From Sclerotinia nivalis (lineage: Eukaryota > Ascomycota > Leotiomycetes > Helotiales > Sclerotiniaceae), in NCBI GenBank assembly GCA_029531795.1, contig JAPEIS010000010.1, positions 186,001 to 250,000 of the forward strand: a DNA stretch of 64,000 nt, given 5' to 3'. The notes beneath the pieces were generated by a model that was given only the letters and a program-made list of their open reading frames with translations, did no database searches and had not been told where the DNA came from. This document shows positions 10,520-22,197 of the stretch, in pieces. How positions within the stretch are numbered: position 1 is the first letter of the stretch; every line of letters starts with the position of its first letter. The translations under genes were made by a program, and so were the position numbers.

Positions 10520-13500
10520 ATGGATCAGACTTACACGACCATGAGTTCATTAACTATGGGTCATGAAAGTGAAGCAGGTGCTGGTCCAACGGTCATACTT
10601 GGACAAGGTGGGATCAAAGCCGAAGTCATTGATGATTCTGTGTCTACGATGAGTGAAGGACGAGATCTTTCCAGCACCGAAGCAGACACAATTACCGTGA
10701 CCAGAAAGGAAAAGGCAGTTGGCGCCAGTGTTGTTTTCCTGAATAAAGTTGAAAATATCGTGGCTTTACACATAGACATGTTTCTTGAGTTCAAAAATTG
10801 GTAAGATTAAGTAAGTATGTTTTCCTCTCATCGGTATCACAAAGTCCAACTGACATAGCAATTTTGCAGAACAAATCCTCGGTGGCATAAAACGTACTCG
10901 TGTGCTTGTCGGTGTGCTTGGATACACCGGTAGCGGAAAATCTTCGCTCATAAATGCCCTTATTGATGAAGAAATGGTGGTGCCGGCTAATGCAATGCGC
11001 GCCAGCACGTCCGTCGTGACAGAGATTTCATGGAATGATTCAGATGATCCTGAAAAGGCCTTCCGCGCTGAAATAGAGTTTATCAGTGGAACAGAATGGA
11101 AAATGGAGATGGATATCCTATTGGATGATCTAAAGAATGCAACGAAGGGAGAAGATGTGTCCGCCAAGTCTGGTAGTGAAGCAAGCACTGCCTTTGCGAA
11201 AATATCTGCGGTTTGGCCCGGAGTTACTCTTGCCAAACTGAAGGGAATGACATCGGATGAACTATTTCAACAAATCGACGGCGTTTCCAATCATCTGGAT
11301 TGCATTTTAGACATCTTCGACAGTAAAGCCAAGCCATTCTCACAAAAGATCAATTCTTACATCGACTCAAACAATAAGCAAGCTTGCGCGAAAGGAATAT
11401 CCTACTGGCCGCTGGTGCGTTGCGTTCGTATCTACACGAAAGCCGAGATTTTGAGGCATGGTCTTGTACTGGTTGACCTACCCGGCCTTGGAGATTCCAA
11501 TACTGGGAGGACGCAAGTGGCAGAGAAATATGCGAAAAATCTCAACTACGTATGGATCGTGGCCGATATTGTTCGTGCAATAGATGACCAGATTGCCAAA
11601 GATTTGATGGGGAAATCTTTCCGAAGACAGTTGCTCATGGATGGTAAATACGACGATAAGTACGTTACATTTATTATGACGAAGACTGATATCATCAACA
11701 CCGAAGAAGTTGTCGAATCTTTACAGCTCCGAGAGAAGGATTTGAGGGAGATTCTAGCCCGAGAAGAAGAAATTTTGAAAGAAATCCATGATGGCCGAGA
11801 AGCACTCGATCGAAAAATTGTTAAGGTCAAGAAAACGAAAAAGGCGTTGAAAGAACTGGAGAAGTCCAAGCCATCGAAAGCTGGTAAAGCTATTCCACGA
11901 AAGCGGAAGCATACTGAGGACGACAGAACAGAAACTGAGGCACAATCATCAGCTAACTTAGAAACTATGGACAAGCAAATATCGAAAAAGAAGCTTCTAA
12001 TGAAGAACAAGGCACACGCTGTCACATCCATGAAAGTTATGGAAAGTAAGCTTGCTGAACTCAAACGTACGCTCAAGTTGATCAGGAACGAGATCAAAGC
12101 TGCTTGTACTCAGGCTCGGAACAATTACACTCAAGAGCATCTCAAGATGGACTTTGAGAATGGGCTACGAGAGTTGAAACAGGATATTTCTGATGATCTT
12201 AATGACGAGCGCCCGCTTGGAAATGAGGATGACGTTGAGAGTAAGAACTTAGTATTTCGTCGTAAGTCTGCAATTTCCATGCTTGCAGTAATCGTTTGAT
12301 ACTAATATAAGTTGCCATGTAGAAGGGCTTGTTGATCAGCTACATGTTTTCTGTGTGTCCTCCAAGGGATACCAGAAACTTTCTGGACGCTTCAAGCGTG
12401 ACCGAATTCCCGAGGGGTTTGCAACAGTGAATGACACTCTCATTCCAAGTCTACAAGGGTATGCAGCAGCTTCCACCTTGACTGTGCGAACAAGGATGAC
12501 CGACGCCTTTCTGAACGAATTTAATCTTTTAAAGTTGACTATCAAATCATGGGCCGAAAATGACACTCCCAACTCATTATCCTCCTCTCAAAAACACACG
12601 CTTAATGCTAGGTTAGAGGAACAGATAGTAACTCTCAACAAGGTATAGGCCCTTTCCAGTGATGTATTCCAATGTCTAATTCTGTGTAGTCTTTTTGCCT
12701 TGCTTTTGATATTGCAATGACGGGTATCCGCGGAATCATCAGAGCGAACATCCTCCCAACCTTGAAGGGCTCCATCAAAGCTTCCACAGAAAAGGCAGAG
12801 CAGGCTTGTAGGGACCTCATGAATTCAGACACGTCCTATCAAACTTGGAAAGCTATTTGCCGTAGGTTTGGCAGGTTTAATAACAGGAAAAACGTCAACT
12901 ATGACTGGAATGGAGTTTTCTTGGAACCATTCTTGGGACATCTCGCCACACCTTGGGACCAGGTTTTTAACAATCAGATGCAGCACATTCATGAAAAGTA
13001 TTCTAGGAATGTTGTCATAGCTATCAACAGGTTTTCGGTGGATATAAAACCCCTTCTTCAAGATATGTCGGAGGCTTCTGCATCAAACTTGCCCATCGAA
13101 TTTTTGGCCAAGATTCCCTACTTAAACCGGAAAATCACAAGCGCAGTATCTGCGTCTTTGGAATCGGCTCAAAACCAGGCGCAGGAGATTCATCGATTGA
13201 TCGAGCCGCTTATCCAACAGCATCTGCAACCCGCATATGAATCGTGTAGTCAGGAATCAAGTAAGTAATGTAATTCATTGAAAGATGGCATAGTCATTAA
13301 CATATGCGTCGTTTTCCAGACACAGGAGCCCTTTCTCGGATGAAAGAACTTCTCTTCGACCATATCAAAAAGAGTAACGAAGTAATGTACCAGGAGTCTT
13401 CTAAGGTGCTCAAGACTAGACTGAACAAGATGATAAAGACTCTGGAGGAACTATTGGCCGAGACTCATACTGACACATCCAAATACCTCAGAAAGGAAAT

Positions 13501-13792
13501 TGGAGATATGATTATGCTGGCTGTTGCCAAGGATGATGAAGCCAGGGAAAAGGTCAGGCTAGTCAGGAATACTCTGCGTAAAGATCTAAAGCTGGAGTTG
13601 AATATCTTGGAAGCGGCTTGGGTTAGGAGTGCTTCTGAGCCTACCGACAGTCTTCTCTCGGTAAAGACGGAGGGGAAGCCATTCGATGAGAGCAGCGACG
13701 ACGATGACAACACCGAAGACGCTGAAGATACTGACGACAGCAACAGTAGTGATGAGGCGCAGAGCATCAGTGACGATGTCGAAGATTCCTGA
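10520..13792 (+). CDS. Large SLIP-GC-like (dynamin-superfamily-like) GTPase
   Basis: I model five exons: 10520-10800, 10859-12261, 12323-12642, 12690-13319 minus the intron 13261-13319, and 13320-13792, giving 1015 residues. The GTPase core is clear: G1 GYTGSGKSS at about residues 115-123, G3 DLPGLGDS at about 300 and G4 TKTD at about 368. A long Lys/Glu-rich coiled coil (about 385-500) follows, then LHVFCVSSKGYQKLSGR, which is characteristic of fungal relatives of the vertebrate nuclear GTPase SLIP-GC. Further helical regions lead to an acidic Asp/Ser tail (last 40 residues). The vertebrate protein is nuclear and restrains AID-linked genome damage; the fungal role is unknown. The intron 3 side has a classic TACTAAT branch site. 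The first splice is uncertain: only acceptor ATAG at 10858 keeps frame with donor GTAAG at 10801. The exon 2 donor could also be at 12241. Neighbours give no functional hint. Confidence 0.85.
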
Positions 13793-15275
13793 TCTGACAT
13801 TGCCATTGAACACTTGTTTCCATCTAAGGTGGATCATCTACCCTATGGAGGAACAATCTTGCACGCTCATTTTCATTCGTATTTCATGATATTTCAGAAA
13901 TTGGAACATATATTTTACCATCGATGGCGTTGATTTTCGTTTCATTTTATCCATTCAAAAGATGTTCGTTGGGGCATGGGAATCACGGTTTGGCGACGGG
14001 GGGACGACGAGACATGAACCCCAATTCGAATTATTTCTGCTTTCTATATCTTCTATAATTTAGCAAAAAGCATTTAAATGTTTCTTACTATGCAATCAAA
14101 TTGAAGAAATATTTGGAGGATGTGATGCGTAAAGTTTTGGGAATTCTTTCGGTGGAAAATAGACATCACCATGACAGGCCTCGAAATTTCTAGACCCACC
14201 TAGAACTTTTCTCGGCCGATGAAAAGATTATGATGGTCAGGCAAAAATCTCTAGCCACAATAATGTTACCAATCAATGAAGCGGTCTAATACTTATCTCA
14301 TCCCACCGAATTTAAGCCGAATGGCAAGAGTCCGAATCTCTGGAGATTATACAGTAAATGGGCTCATACTTGAGTACTTGCCGCTCAATAAGAAAAGTAT
14401 GAAAGAAAAGTTAAGAAATTTGTGAATGGAATGATAACAATGATAGCAATGATAACAAAATGTGAATCAATCAATAACTTTTACCCAATTCATTAATCAG
14501 ATACTCTGACATTCAAAGATCTCAGGACCCGAGGCCCTTTCTGATCAGTAGAAAGGGTGAATAGATTCAATAAAATCAATTGAATAGTAATCACGCCTTA
14601 TGGAGTACAAAGACAACAATAGAGGCAGATGCAGTGAGGCAGTTACACAACATACCTTCACGAGATCCTCAACTGTACTGAATGTGGTCTTCCGTTTCTG
14701 GAGTTAACGTTATCACCTTGCAGACAAACCTAACTGCAATTACTGAACCACCCACTGCAAGTTGTTGTCGTCGTTGTTGTTCACATACGGGACATACGGG
14801 TGTATCTACGGAGCAGTTATTTACGGAATTAACCATTGACATTTGTCATCACGCAGTGCAGAGAGTGGGGCAAAACCACCAATCTAACAATTTGAAAGCC
14901 CCACAATCACTCCGGAATTTCATCCTTTGATTTCAACAACTTTCAACTCTCAACTTCCACTTCTCCCCCGGATCATACTAATCAACAGGTTGTTCATCAT
15001 ACATTTGGTTATAGGAAATTATCTACCAATCACCAATTCAAATCACGAATCTAAGAGGCAACCACTTCAATTCAGTTTGCCTTTTCAGAATCGGGCGCAA
15101 TTCGGAGAACAAAGAAGAGAATTCGAATAAGCCTTTCAACCACCTCCCACCTTCTGAACCTTCTGAACCTTCCAAACCTTCCATCGAATGATTCCATCTG
15201 CCACTTCCACTTCGATATCATAGAAACCAAAAGGGCTATCGAATTCACTCGAAATCCTCGAATATCTCCTTCAAG
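13793..15275. other. Intergenic and long 5' leader of the bZIP gene
   Basis: The first part is AT-rich 3' flank of the GTPase gene. From about 14640 the sequence becomes rich in CAAC and CCAC and looks like the transcribed leader of the downstream bZIP gene. Two small frames lie there, 14682-14930 (82 codons) and 14927-15130 (67 codons), overlapping by ATGA; they resemble no protein and could at most act as upstream ORFs. Confidence 0.45.
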
Positions 15276-16769
15276 ATGGCATACAATGGTCGGCGGGGTC
15301 CGAATGTATCGGAATACATCGCGAATTTGAACGCAATCCCAACACCACAAGATTTACAAAATTCCAATCAAGAACCATTCAATGTGGATGATGATTTGGC
15401 CATGTTCACGAACGCACAATTCTTCGACTTCGATTTGAATCAAAATACCAGTACAGATTTGCAGGGACCAAACTTTGATGGAGTTGGAGCACAATCTACT
15501 GCGGATAGTGTTGATATGGATTTAAAGGACATGGATTTTGGCATTACAGGTTAGAGATACCCCCGAGTCTTTACTGTTATGCTGCCAATTCGCTGTACTT
15601 CTGTCTATTCTCTCTTCTCCCCTCTTCATCTATCTTCGTGCTCCCTTCCCTCGATATCTTTGGACAATGTGGTCCCAATGTGGCCCATCCCTATCTTGTG
15701 GTTGAAGGTTAGTCACATTTATTTCCAAGCACAAGTGTGCATATCACATTAAATATTGATTTAGGGCCCTTTTACATGGTTTGCTATGATCAATTCTCTA
15801 TCTGAGTAGTCTTACTGGTCAACCAACGTTCAGCCAATACCTCAACATGCACATATCCACGTGCTATTGCGCATAGGAAGTTAAAGTTCTTATCCTCTTG
15901 CATTACTTCTCTGCAACGTTCCTCAAAACCCTTCCTTTTAAGTCATTTGTTGTATTGTTTTCATTGTGTCGCTTGGTAAGCACGCACGATTACCGAGCAA
16001 TGGCGACATATCACGTGGTGTCGCACTCGATGACTGGGGTAATGAATGATTACTCCACTCTTTTGTCTTTTGTCTCTCCAAAGACCATTAGTGTGTATCG
16101 GATCGAATCCTCGTCTCTCTTACCCGTCTGCCGTCGCTTGTAGCAATCTACCTGCAGATCTAAAATATAATTCCACATTTATTCCTCTCGTCGAGCATTT
16201 CTTCTTCCAAAAAAGCAGGTAAAGCTAACATCATAATGCTCCATTCAGCTGATTTCAACTTCTCGGATTTCAATACCTATCCTACCAATTTCGGTAGTCA
16301 TGATGGCATGCCTTCGGTAATTCATCCAATTCAAACCAACCATCAGATTTATCAACCTCCTTCATCAGCCGGCTCTCCTACATCTGCCCTCGTCTCCCCC
16401 CGGGTGGGAGAAAAGCGCAAAGCAGAGTCTGTATCTGATGGACGATCTCCTGACTTCGAGGATGCATCGCGTTTGGCTGCTGAAGAAGACAAACGTCGAA
16501 GAAATACCGCCGCTTCGGCCCGCTTTCGAGTCAAAAAGAAGCAACGCGAACAAGCTCTTGAACAATCAGCGAAGGCTATGAGTGATAAAGTCGCAGCTTT
16601 AGAAGGACGCATCAATCAATTAGAGACTGAGAACAAATGGTTGAAGAATTTGATTACGGAGAAGAATGAGAGTAAAGAGGATATTGCCGCCCTATGGAAA
16701 AAGTACAACAAGGACGCCGGCGACAGGAAAGGCGCTGAACGCAAAGATGGTGTGGGCACAGAAGCTTGA
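15276..16769 (+). CDS. metR: bZIP transcription factor of the MetR/CYS-3 sulfur-regulator type
   Basis: Two exons (15276-15549 and 16219-16769) give 274 residues. Joining G from exon 1 to GT of exon 2 keeps frame and makes DFGITGKANII. The N-terminus MAYNGRRGPNVSEYIANLN is the conserved start of Aspergillus MetR-like proteins. The acidic, Phe/Asp-rich region at about 35-115 is a likely activation domain. The bZIP lies at about 177-240: RLAAEEDKRRRNTAASARFRVKKKQ is the basic region with the N-x-x-A-S-A-R-F-R core, followed by a leucine zipper ending NKWLKNLITEK. In Neurospora and Aspergillus this family switches on sulfate uptake and cysteine/methionine assimilation genes under sulfur limitation and is controlled by SCF ubiquitin ligase. 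The 669-nt intron is by far the longest in the window. A second ATG at 16236 could give a shorter protein retaining the whole bZIP. Confidence 0.9.
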
Positions 16770-18182
16770 TTGTCTTCTAAAGATGATTTTTCTACTTCTA
16801 TGTGTTCATACATTTCTGGTTTTGCGTTTGTGTTTGCGCCCATTTGCGCTTGATTCAATTCGCGCTTGGTTGTTTTGATGGGTGGGGGGGTAATTTTCAC
16901 ATATATTATTGCTTGGGATTGGTACATTTCTGGATGTGTTGGCAGAAGACGATGATGGAATGGCATGAGGTTGACGATATGAATGATGGTTGTTATGATG
17001 GATGATTGATTGGAAGCGTGGATAGATTTCCGGATAGTGAAATGCCTTCGGCTTTCTTCTCATAGCTCTTGGTAAATTCACAGCTAGAAACTACAGCTAG
17101 ATGCTACGGCATCCATTGTGTGTAGCTTGGCTTCCCAGGTAGGTAGCTCATCTACACACAAAAAACTAAATAAACATACACATGTACCACCGTATCTAAT
17201 TCATACAATCGATTCATTGTGAAATCCAATCCATATGACCTTTCTCACCTTTCTTACTCGCATTTGAGCATCTCATTATCAATACCGTGGCAGCTCTAAA
17301 CTACCGAATCTAACCCACTGGTGACCCTTAACCTATCCACACTCGAATTCTCCCATTAAACGAAGGAAACACCATAACCCCTCCAGATTGCGTGCGTGGG
17401 AATTCAAGACTACCCTCCACAATACCATCCGCTCCGGCATTTCTAATCGATTAAAAATTATACGCGTACCGGGTAGGAAATGACGTTTTGAATGGGGGAC
17501 CGGATGGGTTTGTAGGGGATTAGCCGGTTAGCTACTGTGAATTTACATGGGGAAGTGGAAAATTAGCCGATTGTTGCCAGGGGCTCCGGCTAATTTTTAG
17601 CCGGTGAAGAATGGGAACCGGTGATGGGTGTGATGAGCTTATTTTAACTTCGATGGTGGAGGAAATTTGTGTGTGGTCTGATTTTTGCAGGGACGCGAAG
17701 AGGAAGGTGGGTTTTTGGATCGTTTTTTTTTGGCGTGTGAATGAGTGTTCTTTTTATGGAAATGGCGGCTGATGATTTGATGTTGTGATTTCCGCTTGCA
17801 ATTGACAGCCGGTGCGGCTGGAGAGTTACTGCTATGGCTTTGACGCCTTGATTTTTTTTTGGTCGCTTGATTTTAAGTACATACAGCAGATTCCATATGT
17901 TTTTTTGAGCTCTTAATATTTCTTTGCTTTTGCGGTTCAATTGCGCGATTATCTGACGTATTATGAAAGCAATGTGAAGGAGGTAAGATGGGCCGGGATA
18001 TGTATCCACCGCGAGCGAGAATGCTGGTGACACCGTGAGAGCGACATTCCCTCCTGAGGTGGAGCGGTCAGAATTTTATGGAAAGGGAAGGAAAGGGCAC
18101 TCATCCAACCACCTTGGGTATAAAAGGACATCGAAATCACTCCTTCACGAATGTCAGATACGCCCGCCAAAGCAGAAGATAG
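16770..18182. other. Gene-free region downstream of metR
   Basis: This stretch holds no supported gene. It includes the T-rich 3' flank of metR and poly-T runs near 17725 and 17850. Its longest frame, 129 codons on the minus strand at 17644-18033, is Lys/His/Ile-rich without any recognisable domain and is probably chance. Confidence 0.5.
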
Positions 18183-18429
18183 GGATTTAGACCAGTAGCT
18201 GGTTCTACACTCCTTAAGCGGAAGTTATGAACTATGCGAGACGGAGGCTTATTTTGGGCCTTGGATTTAGACCAGTAACTGGTTCTACACTCCTTAAGCG
18301 GAAGTTATGAACTATGCGAGACGGAGGCTTATTTTGGGCCTTGGATTTAGACCAGTAACTGGTTCTACACTCCTTAAGCGGAAGTTATGAACTATGCGAG
18401 ACGGAGGCTTATTTTGGGCCTTGGATTTA
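18183..18429. repeat. 80-bp tandem repeat, three copies
   Basis: Three head-to-tail copies start at 18183, 18263 and 18343, each opening GGATTTAGACCAGTA and closing TTTTGGGCCTT. Copies two and three look identical; copy one differs by a single base (CAGTAGCTGG against CAGTAACTGG). Seven bases of a fourth copy (GGATTTA) follow before unique sequence. A period of 80 is not a multiple of three, so a coding role is unlikely. The near-identity points to recent duplication. Confidence 0.95.
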
Positions 18430-19455
18430 TATAACTCTTGGAACGATGCGGGCGGAAACGAATATGGGAAGTCCGAAGACGGGAAAATGTTGTAGCAGCG
18501 GTACATAGCTATCGCCGTGAAAGAAAAATGTCGCGAGTGGGGAAAGGAGGGAGGGAAGGAAGGCAGGTGAACGGCAGCGATAACAAGGTGGTAGGGCTCA
18601 TCTATCCCATCAAACTACCACAGTTCTGAAATGGGATGTTTTCTCGACATTCTTCATACCTAGGGCCTAAGAACCATGGTTCCAACACAGATGAGAGTTT
18701 GGGAGCTATTGGGGGCGGCGTTGATTCCAAGATCACTCGACCACTGCGTGAGATTTCAATGTCATTATTTCTGTGATTTACCTCTGGTATGTTAATTTTT
18801 AAATTTCGCTCAACTTATTAACTGCTCCGACCGTTCTACGACCAACGAACCAGTAAAGTATGATCAATTCAGTACGAGGCACATGTTTTTAAGTATTTTT
18901 CACTTGCCCATATTTATTGGATTGATTGATTCATTTTACTGAAATAGCCATGAACTAAAGTTGTAAATTATAGAATAAAGGCACGACGTAATTCCTCCCG
19001 AGATTGTACACATCAGAAGCTTTGGATAGTCAAATTGACAGTCCCATCCATGTTTTCCTCATTGCACACTCACCGTCGTTGAAGATTATCCTTGTACTAT
19101 CTTCGGATGCACCGAAACAAGAAGACAGCAGCGGTGGTATTTCAATACAAATCGACGTCAAAACTCCTCCCATCTTCCAGGCATGGTAAGATGAACCATT
19201 AGCTCTTGCACCTAGCTCTCATAGGATATTCCTGAAGACGTTCCCATTTCCTTCGGATGTGATAATGCCGAGATCCGAAGCCTTCTTCGATGAATTCCGA
19301 TAATGAAAGTGAATGCAACACAACCCCACACCTCAACAAATTTGCAAAAACTTCAAGCAATTTCCCAGCTCCACAGACCTCAAATCTATTGAACTCCGAC
19401 TTTCTGCCCCCAATAAGCAGGTTCTCCCTATTGCCCAGCTCTATAGACCTCAAAT
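18430..19455. other. Gene-free spacer with 3' flank of the Gln-rich gene
   Basis: No supported gene is present. A 16-17 nt motif, AGCTCTATAGACCTCAAAT or close variants, occurs twice near 19370 and 19437 as a short direct repeat just beyond the stop codon of the minus-strand gene. Confidence 0.45.
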
Positions 19456-22197
19456 TTATTGAGCTCCAGTTTCCTCGCTCTCGGCACGTTGAAGACTGCA
19501 CTCTTGGTCCTTGCCAAGATAAACGCAGTTCATACAAGCACCCTTCAACTCTTGTCCAGCTGGCTTTGTGGCGTCAATAACGACACAGCTCGAGAATGGC
19601 ACAGAACCATCCTCCATATGATCAGCGCAATGCTTGCAGGTCTTTCCTTGCTCCAACACCGTACCAGCAGCCTGTCCGGCACAAGCACGCCAATGTTCAA
19701 CATTGGTGTCGGCGATCTCACCATTTCGCTCCACATACTCTGGTGCAGGATCGATAAGTTGAACAGTGTTGAGGTTGCGCAACTTAGAGTGGATAGGATC
19801 ATCGAAGAATGGGTTTTGATTTCCAATATTCACGATACTGCAGAACTTATTCACGAGATCTGCAGGTGTAGGTCTAGCAAGTCGAGGCTTCTTTGGGGAG
19901 TTGCGAGGAGGAGCGAAGGAATCACCGTCGGAATCATCGTTGGAGTCGAATGGGTCGTCGCTAACTTCATAATGAGAATCTTCAGCAGAAGCAGATGCTT
20001 GGCGCGGACGCTTGCTACCGCTGGGAGTCATCCCAGCAATTTTGGAAGCACCCGTCGTCATGCTAGCAGCCTTTTCTCTCTTGCGGCACTCGTTCTTCAT
20101 CTGCTTGTCCTGGAACTCACGCTTTCTCTTCAGATTCTGGCCTTCGTACGTTCTCTGTGTTTCGTCGATCTTCGCATTCGTATCCAAACCGTGAAGAGTC
20201 GCCGCCCTATACTTTTTGCCCTTCTCGCGACCTAAATTGTACTCTTCGAAAAGATGTGGCTTCATGTATTCTCTCAAGAGGTCTGAACGCATTAAAACAT
20301 CAACACATGCCATTTTATCCAAAAGATGCATCCTGGAAACCGATTCCATGAATTGATTTGCCGGTGCCACATTGGCAAAAGAAGCGGTTGTAGGACTTAG
20401 TCTACTTGGAAGTGTGCGATGAAAAGAGTCTTTTGAGGTGCTTGGCTGGGAATGACTCTGAGCTCGTGGGATTTGCCATTGAGGCGCAGGTTGATTCCGC
20501 GGTGTGGACTGTGCGCTTTGCTGTGCTGACTGTTGATCTTGTTGTTTGGATTGTCTGCCTTGCTGTGTAAGCTGTCGTGGTGTTGCGGTCGACGGTGCAG
20601 GTGCAAGAAGATGGAAGGAAGCTGGTCTTCCCGCAGTTTCTGCGCGTCTGGTACCATCACTTGCGAAACCTAGCGGTGAAACTTGACCTTCCGGCTGCTG
20701 AAGTGTATCTTGACGTGGGCCTTGAAGAGATCCGGATGTTGGGTGAGGTACAACACCTGGTCGGTTGTCATGATGTTCAGAAGCAGTTCCATAGCGTCTA
20801 TGTTGCTGCTGTCCAACATGACCGGATTTTTCGGCAACTGGACTTTGGCTTCCCTCCTGAGACTCCGAATGATTACCAGCAGGTGACCGATTGGTAGTAG
20901 TAGGCTCCTGAGCTAGGATGGGGGTCGTATCACTGGACCTCCGGTTACCTGTAGCTCTTGGTGTACCTTCGTTCAATGCAACGCTTTGCTGTTGTGCTGC
21001 TGGTGATACGCTGGCAGAAGCGCTTTGATGCTGCCCAGCTTGTTGTGAAGATTGTTGTTGGGGTTGCACTCCTTGAACATTTTCGGCACCTTGAACTGAT
21101 GTATCAGAGGGAGTGTTGTGGGTATTATCGGATGGCTGTGGACCCGGAGCATCAATATCAGCTGCTGGATCCATTGATTGACCATCCAGTTGCCAGTTAC
21201 CAAAAGGTGTCGAGGGGCCATATCCAACTGGTGGAGTTGGTCCACGCAAAGCGTCAAAAGCTGACTGCATATGGAAACCAGTGGCAGCAGTGGGTGTTCT
21301 TGCTGCGTATGGAAACGCCTCAGCCATCCTCCGGCTACCTGCAGGTCTCAAAGTAGGCGCGCTTGTTGCACGGCCATGTTGAGCTGTTGTTGTCTCATTA
21401 GAAGTATCAGGTTGATACTGTCCATCTTGCAGCGTTGACTCTTGTTGTGGAGCTTCAACATCCCGAGACCCACTACCGAACTGAGTGGCAGTGTTGAAGG
21501 TAGAATTGCCAACATCATTTGATGATTGCGGATCTGCGGGAATACCACCGTCACCAGTTGAATTATGGTCACCAGCAGAATACGTCAACGCAGTTGGCCT
21601 ATTAAAGCGAGACGTCGTGGAATCTAGGCCAAAGTTGTCGATGAAGTTAAGTGTTGACATGTCCTGCTGTCGAGTAGGAGAGTTACCAACTCCAGAGATG
21701 CGATTGAAATTCGTATCAAAGAAGGAAGAAGAATCCTGGCCAGGACGTGAATCAATCCCTAAACCCATCACGTTAGGGAGTCCTCCATATCCTTCTGTAT
21801 CAAAGCCGTGCATAATTGGATTGATGAGGTTTGGGGAAGATGGCATCTGGGGTAGAGATGTGGGAGGAAGTGCGTTCGGGAGTACGCTCGAGTTTGGGTT
21901 CCAGCCTCGGGGTAGGCTTTCTACATTCTGGCTATCTTCGATAGGCCACTCTCCTTGATTTTCGACGGGTGTCGGAAAGGTGGGAGACGTAAGGTTGCTT
22001 GCGCTGGCTTGTAGCCCCCCTATAGGATACGATTAGCAACCATATATTCTGGGGTTGAAGAAAGCAAGTCAAGGAGAAATCAACGGATTTTAAATCTTAC
22101 CATTTGCGCCATTGCTATTCGAGTTAGCATTCAGATTGGAGGGATACTGGGTGTACCAGGAGGGGTTGTATTCCTTATTGGCGTTATTGTAAGACAT
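19456..22197 (-). CDS. Gln/Ser-rich, probably nuclear protein with Cys-rich (DUF3716-like) C-terminus
   Basis: Two exons (22197-22101 and 22019-19456, intron 81 nt with GTAAG donor) encode 886 residues. Splicing after NSNGAN joins in frame to a Pro/Ser-rich stretch. Residues 1-600 are low-complexity, rich in Gln, Ser, Pro and Asn, with interrupted glutamine runs at about 340-375 and 500-520. A more ordered helical block near residue 590 (MHLLDKMACVDVLMRSDLLR) is followed by a basic, probable nuclear-localisation region (LKRKREF, KRPRQ, KKPRLARP) and an acidic DSNDDSDGD patch. The final 130 residues contain CxxC-like pairs: CKHCADH, then PFSSCVV, then GACMNCVY and ECSLQ. That spacing resembles the fungal-specific DUF3716 Cys-rich domain; I have not been able to check it. 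A role in transcription or chromatin is inferred from composition only. Confidence 0.85.

Noticed and set aside
17644..18033. A 129-codon minus-strand frame between metR and the 80-bp repeats
   Set aside because: It has no domain or plausible promoter and is crossed by poly-T tracts that supply Lys codons.
18183..18429. Possible CRISPR-like array
   Set aside because: The 80-bp copies are directly contiguous without spacers, and the genome is eukaryotic.
19459..20235. A 258-codon plus-strand frame
   Set aside because: It lies entirely opposite the conserved C-terminal part of the minus-strand 886-residue protein and has no recognisable domain.
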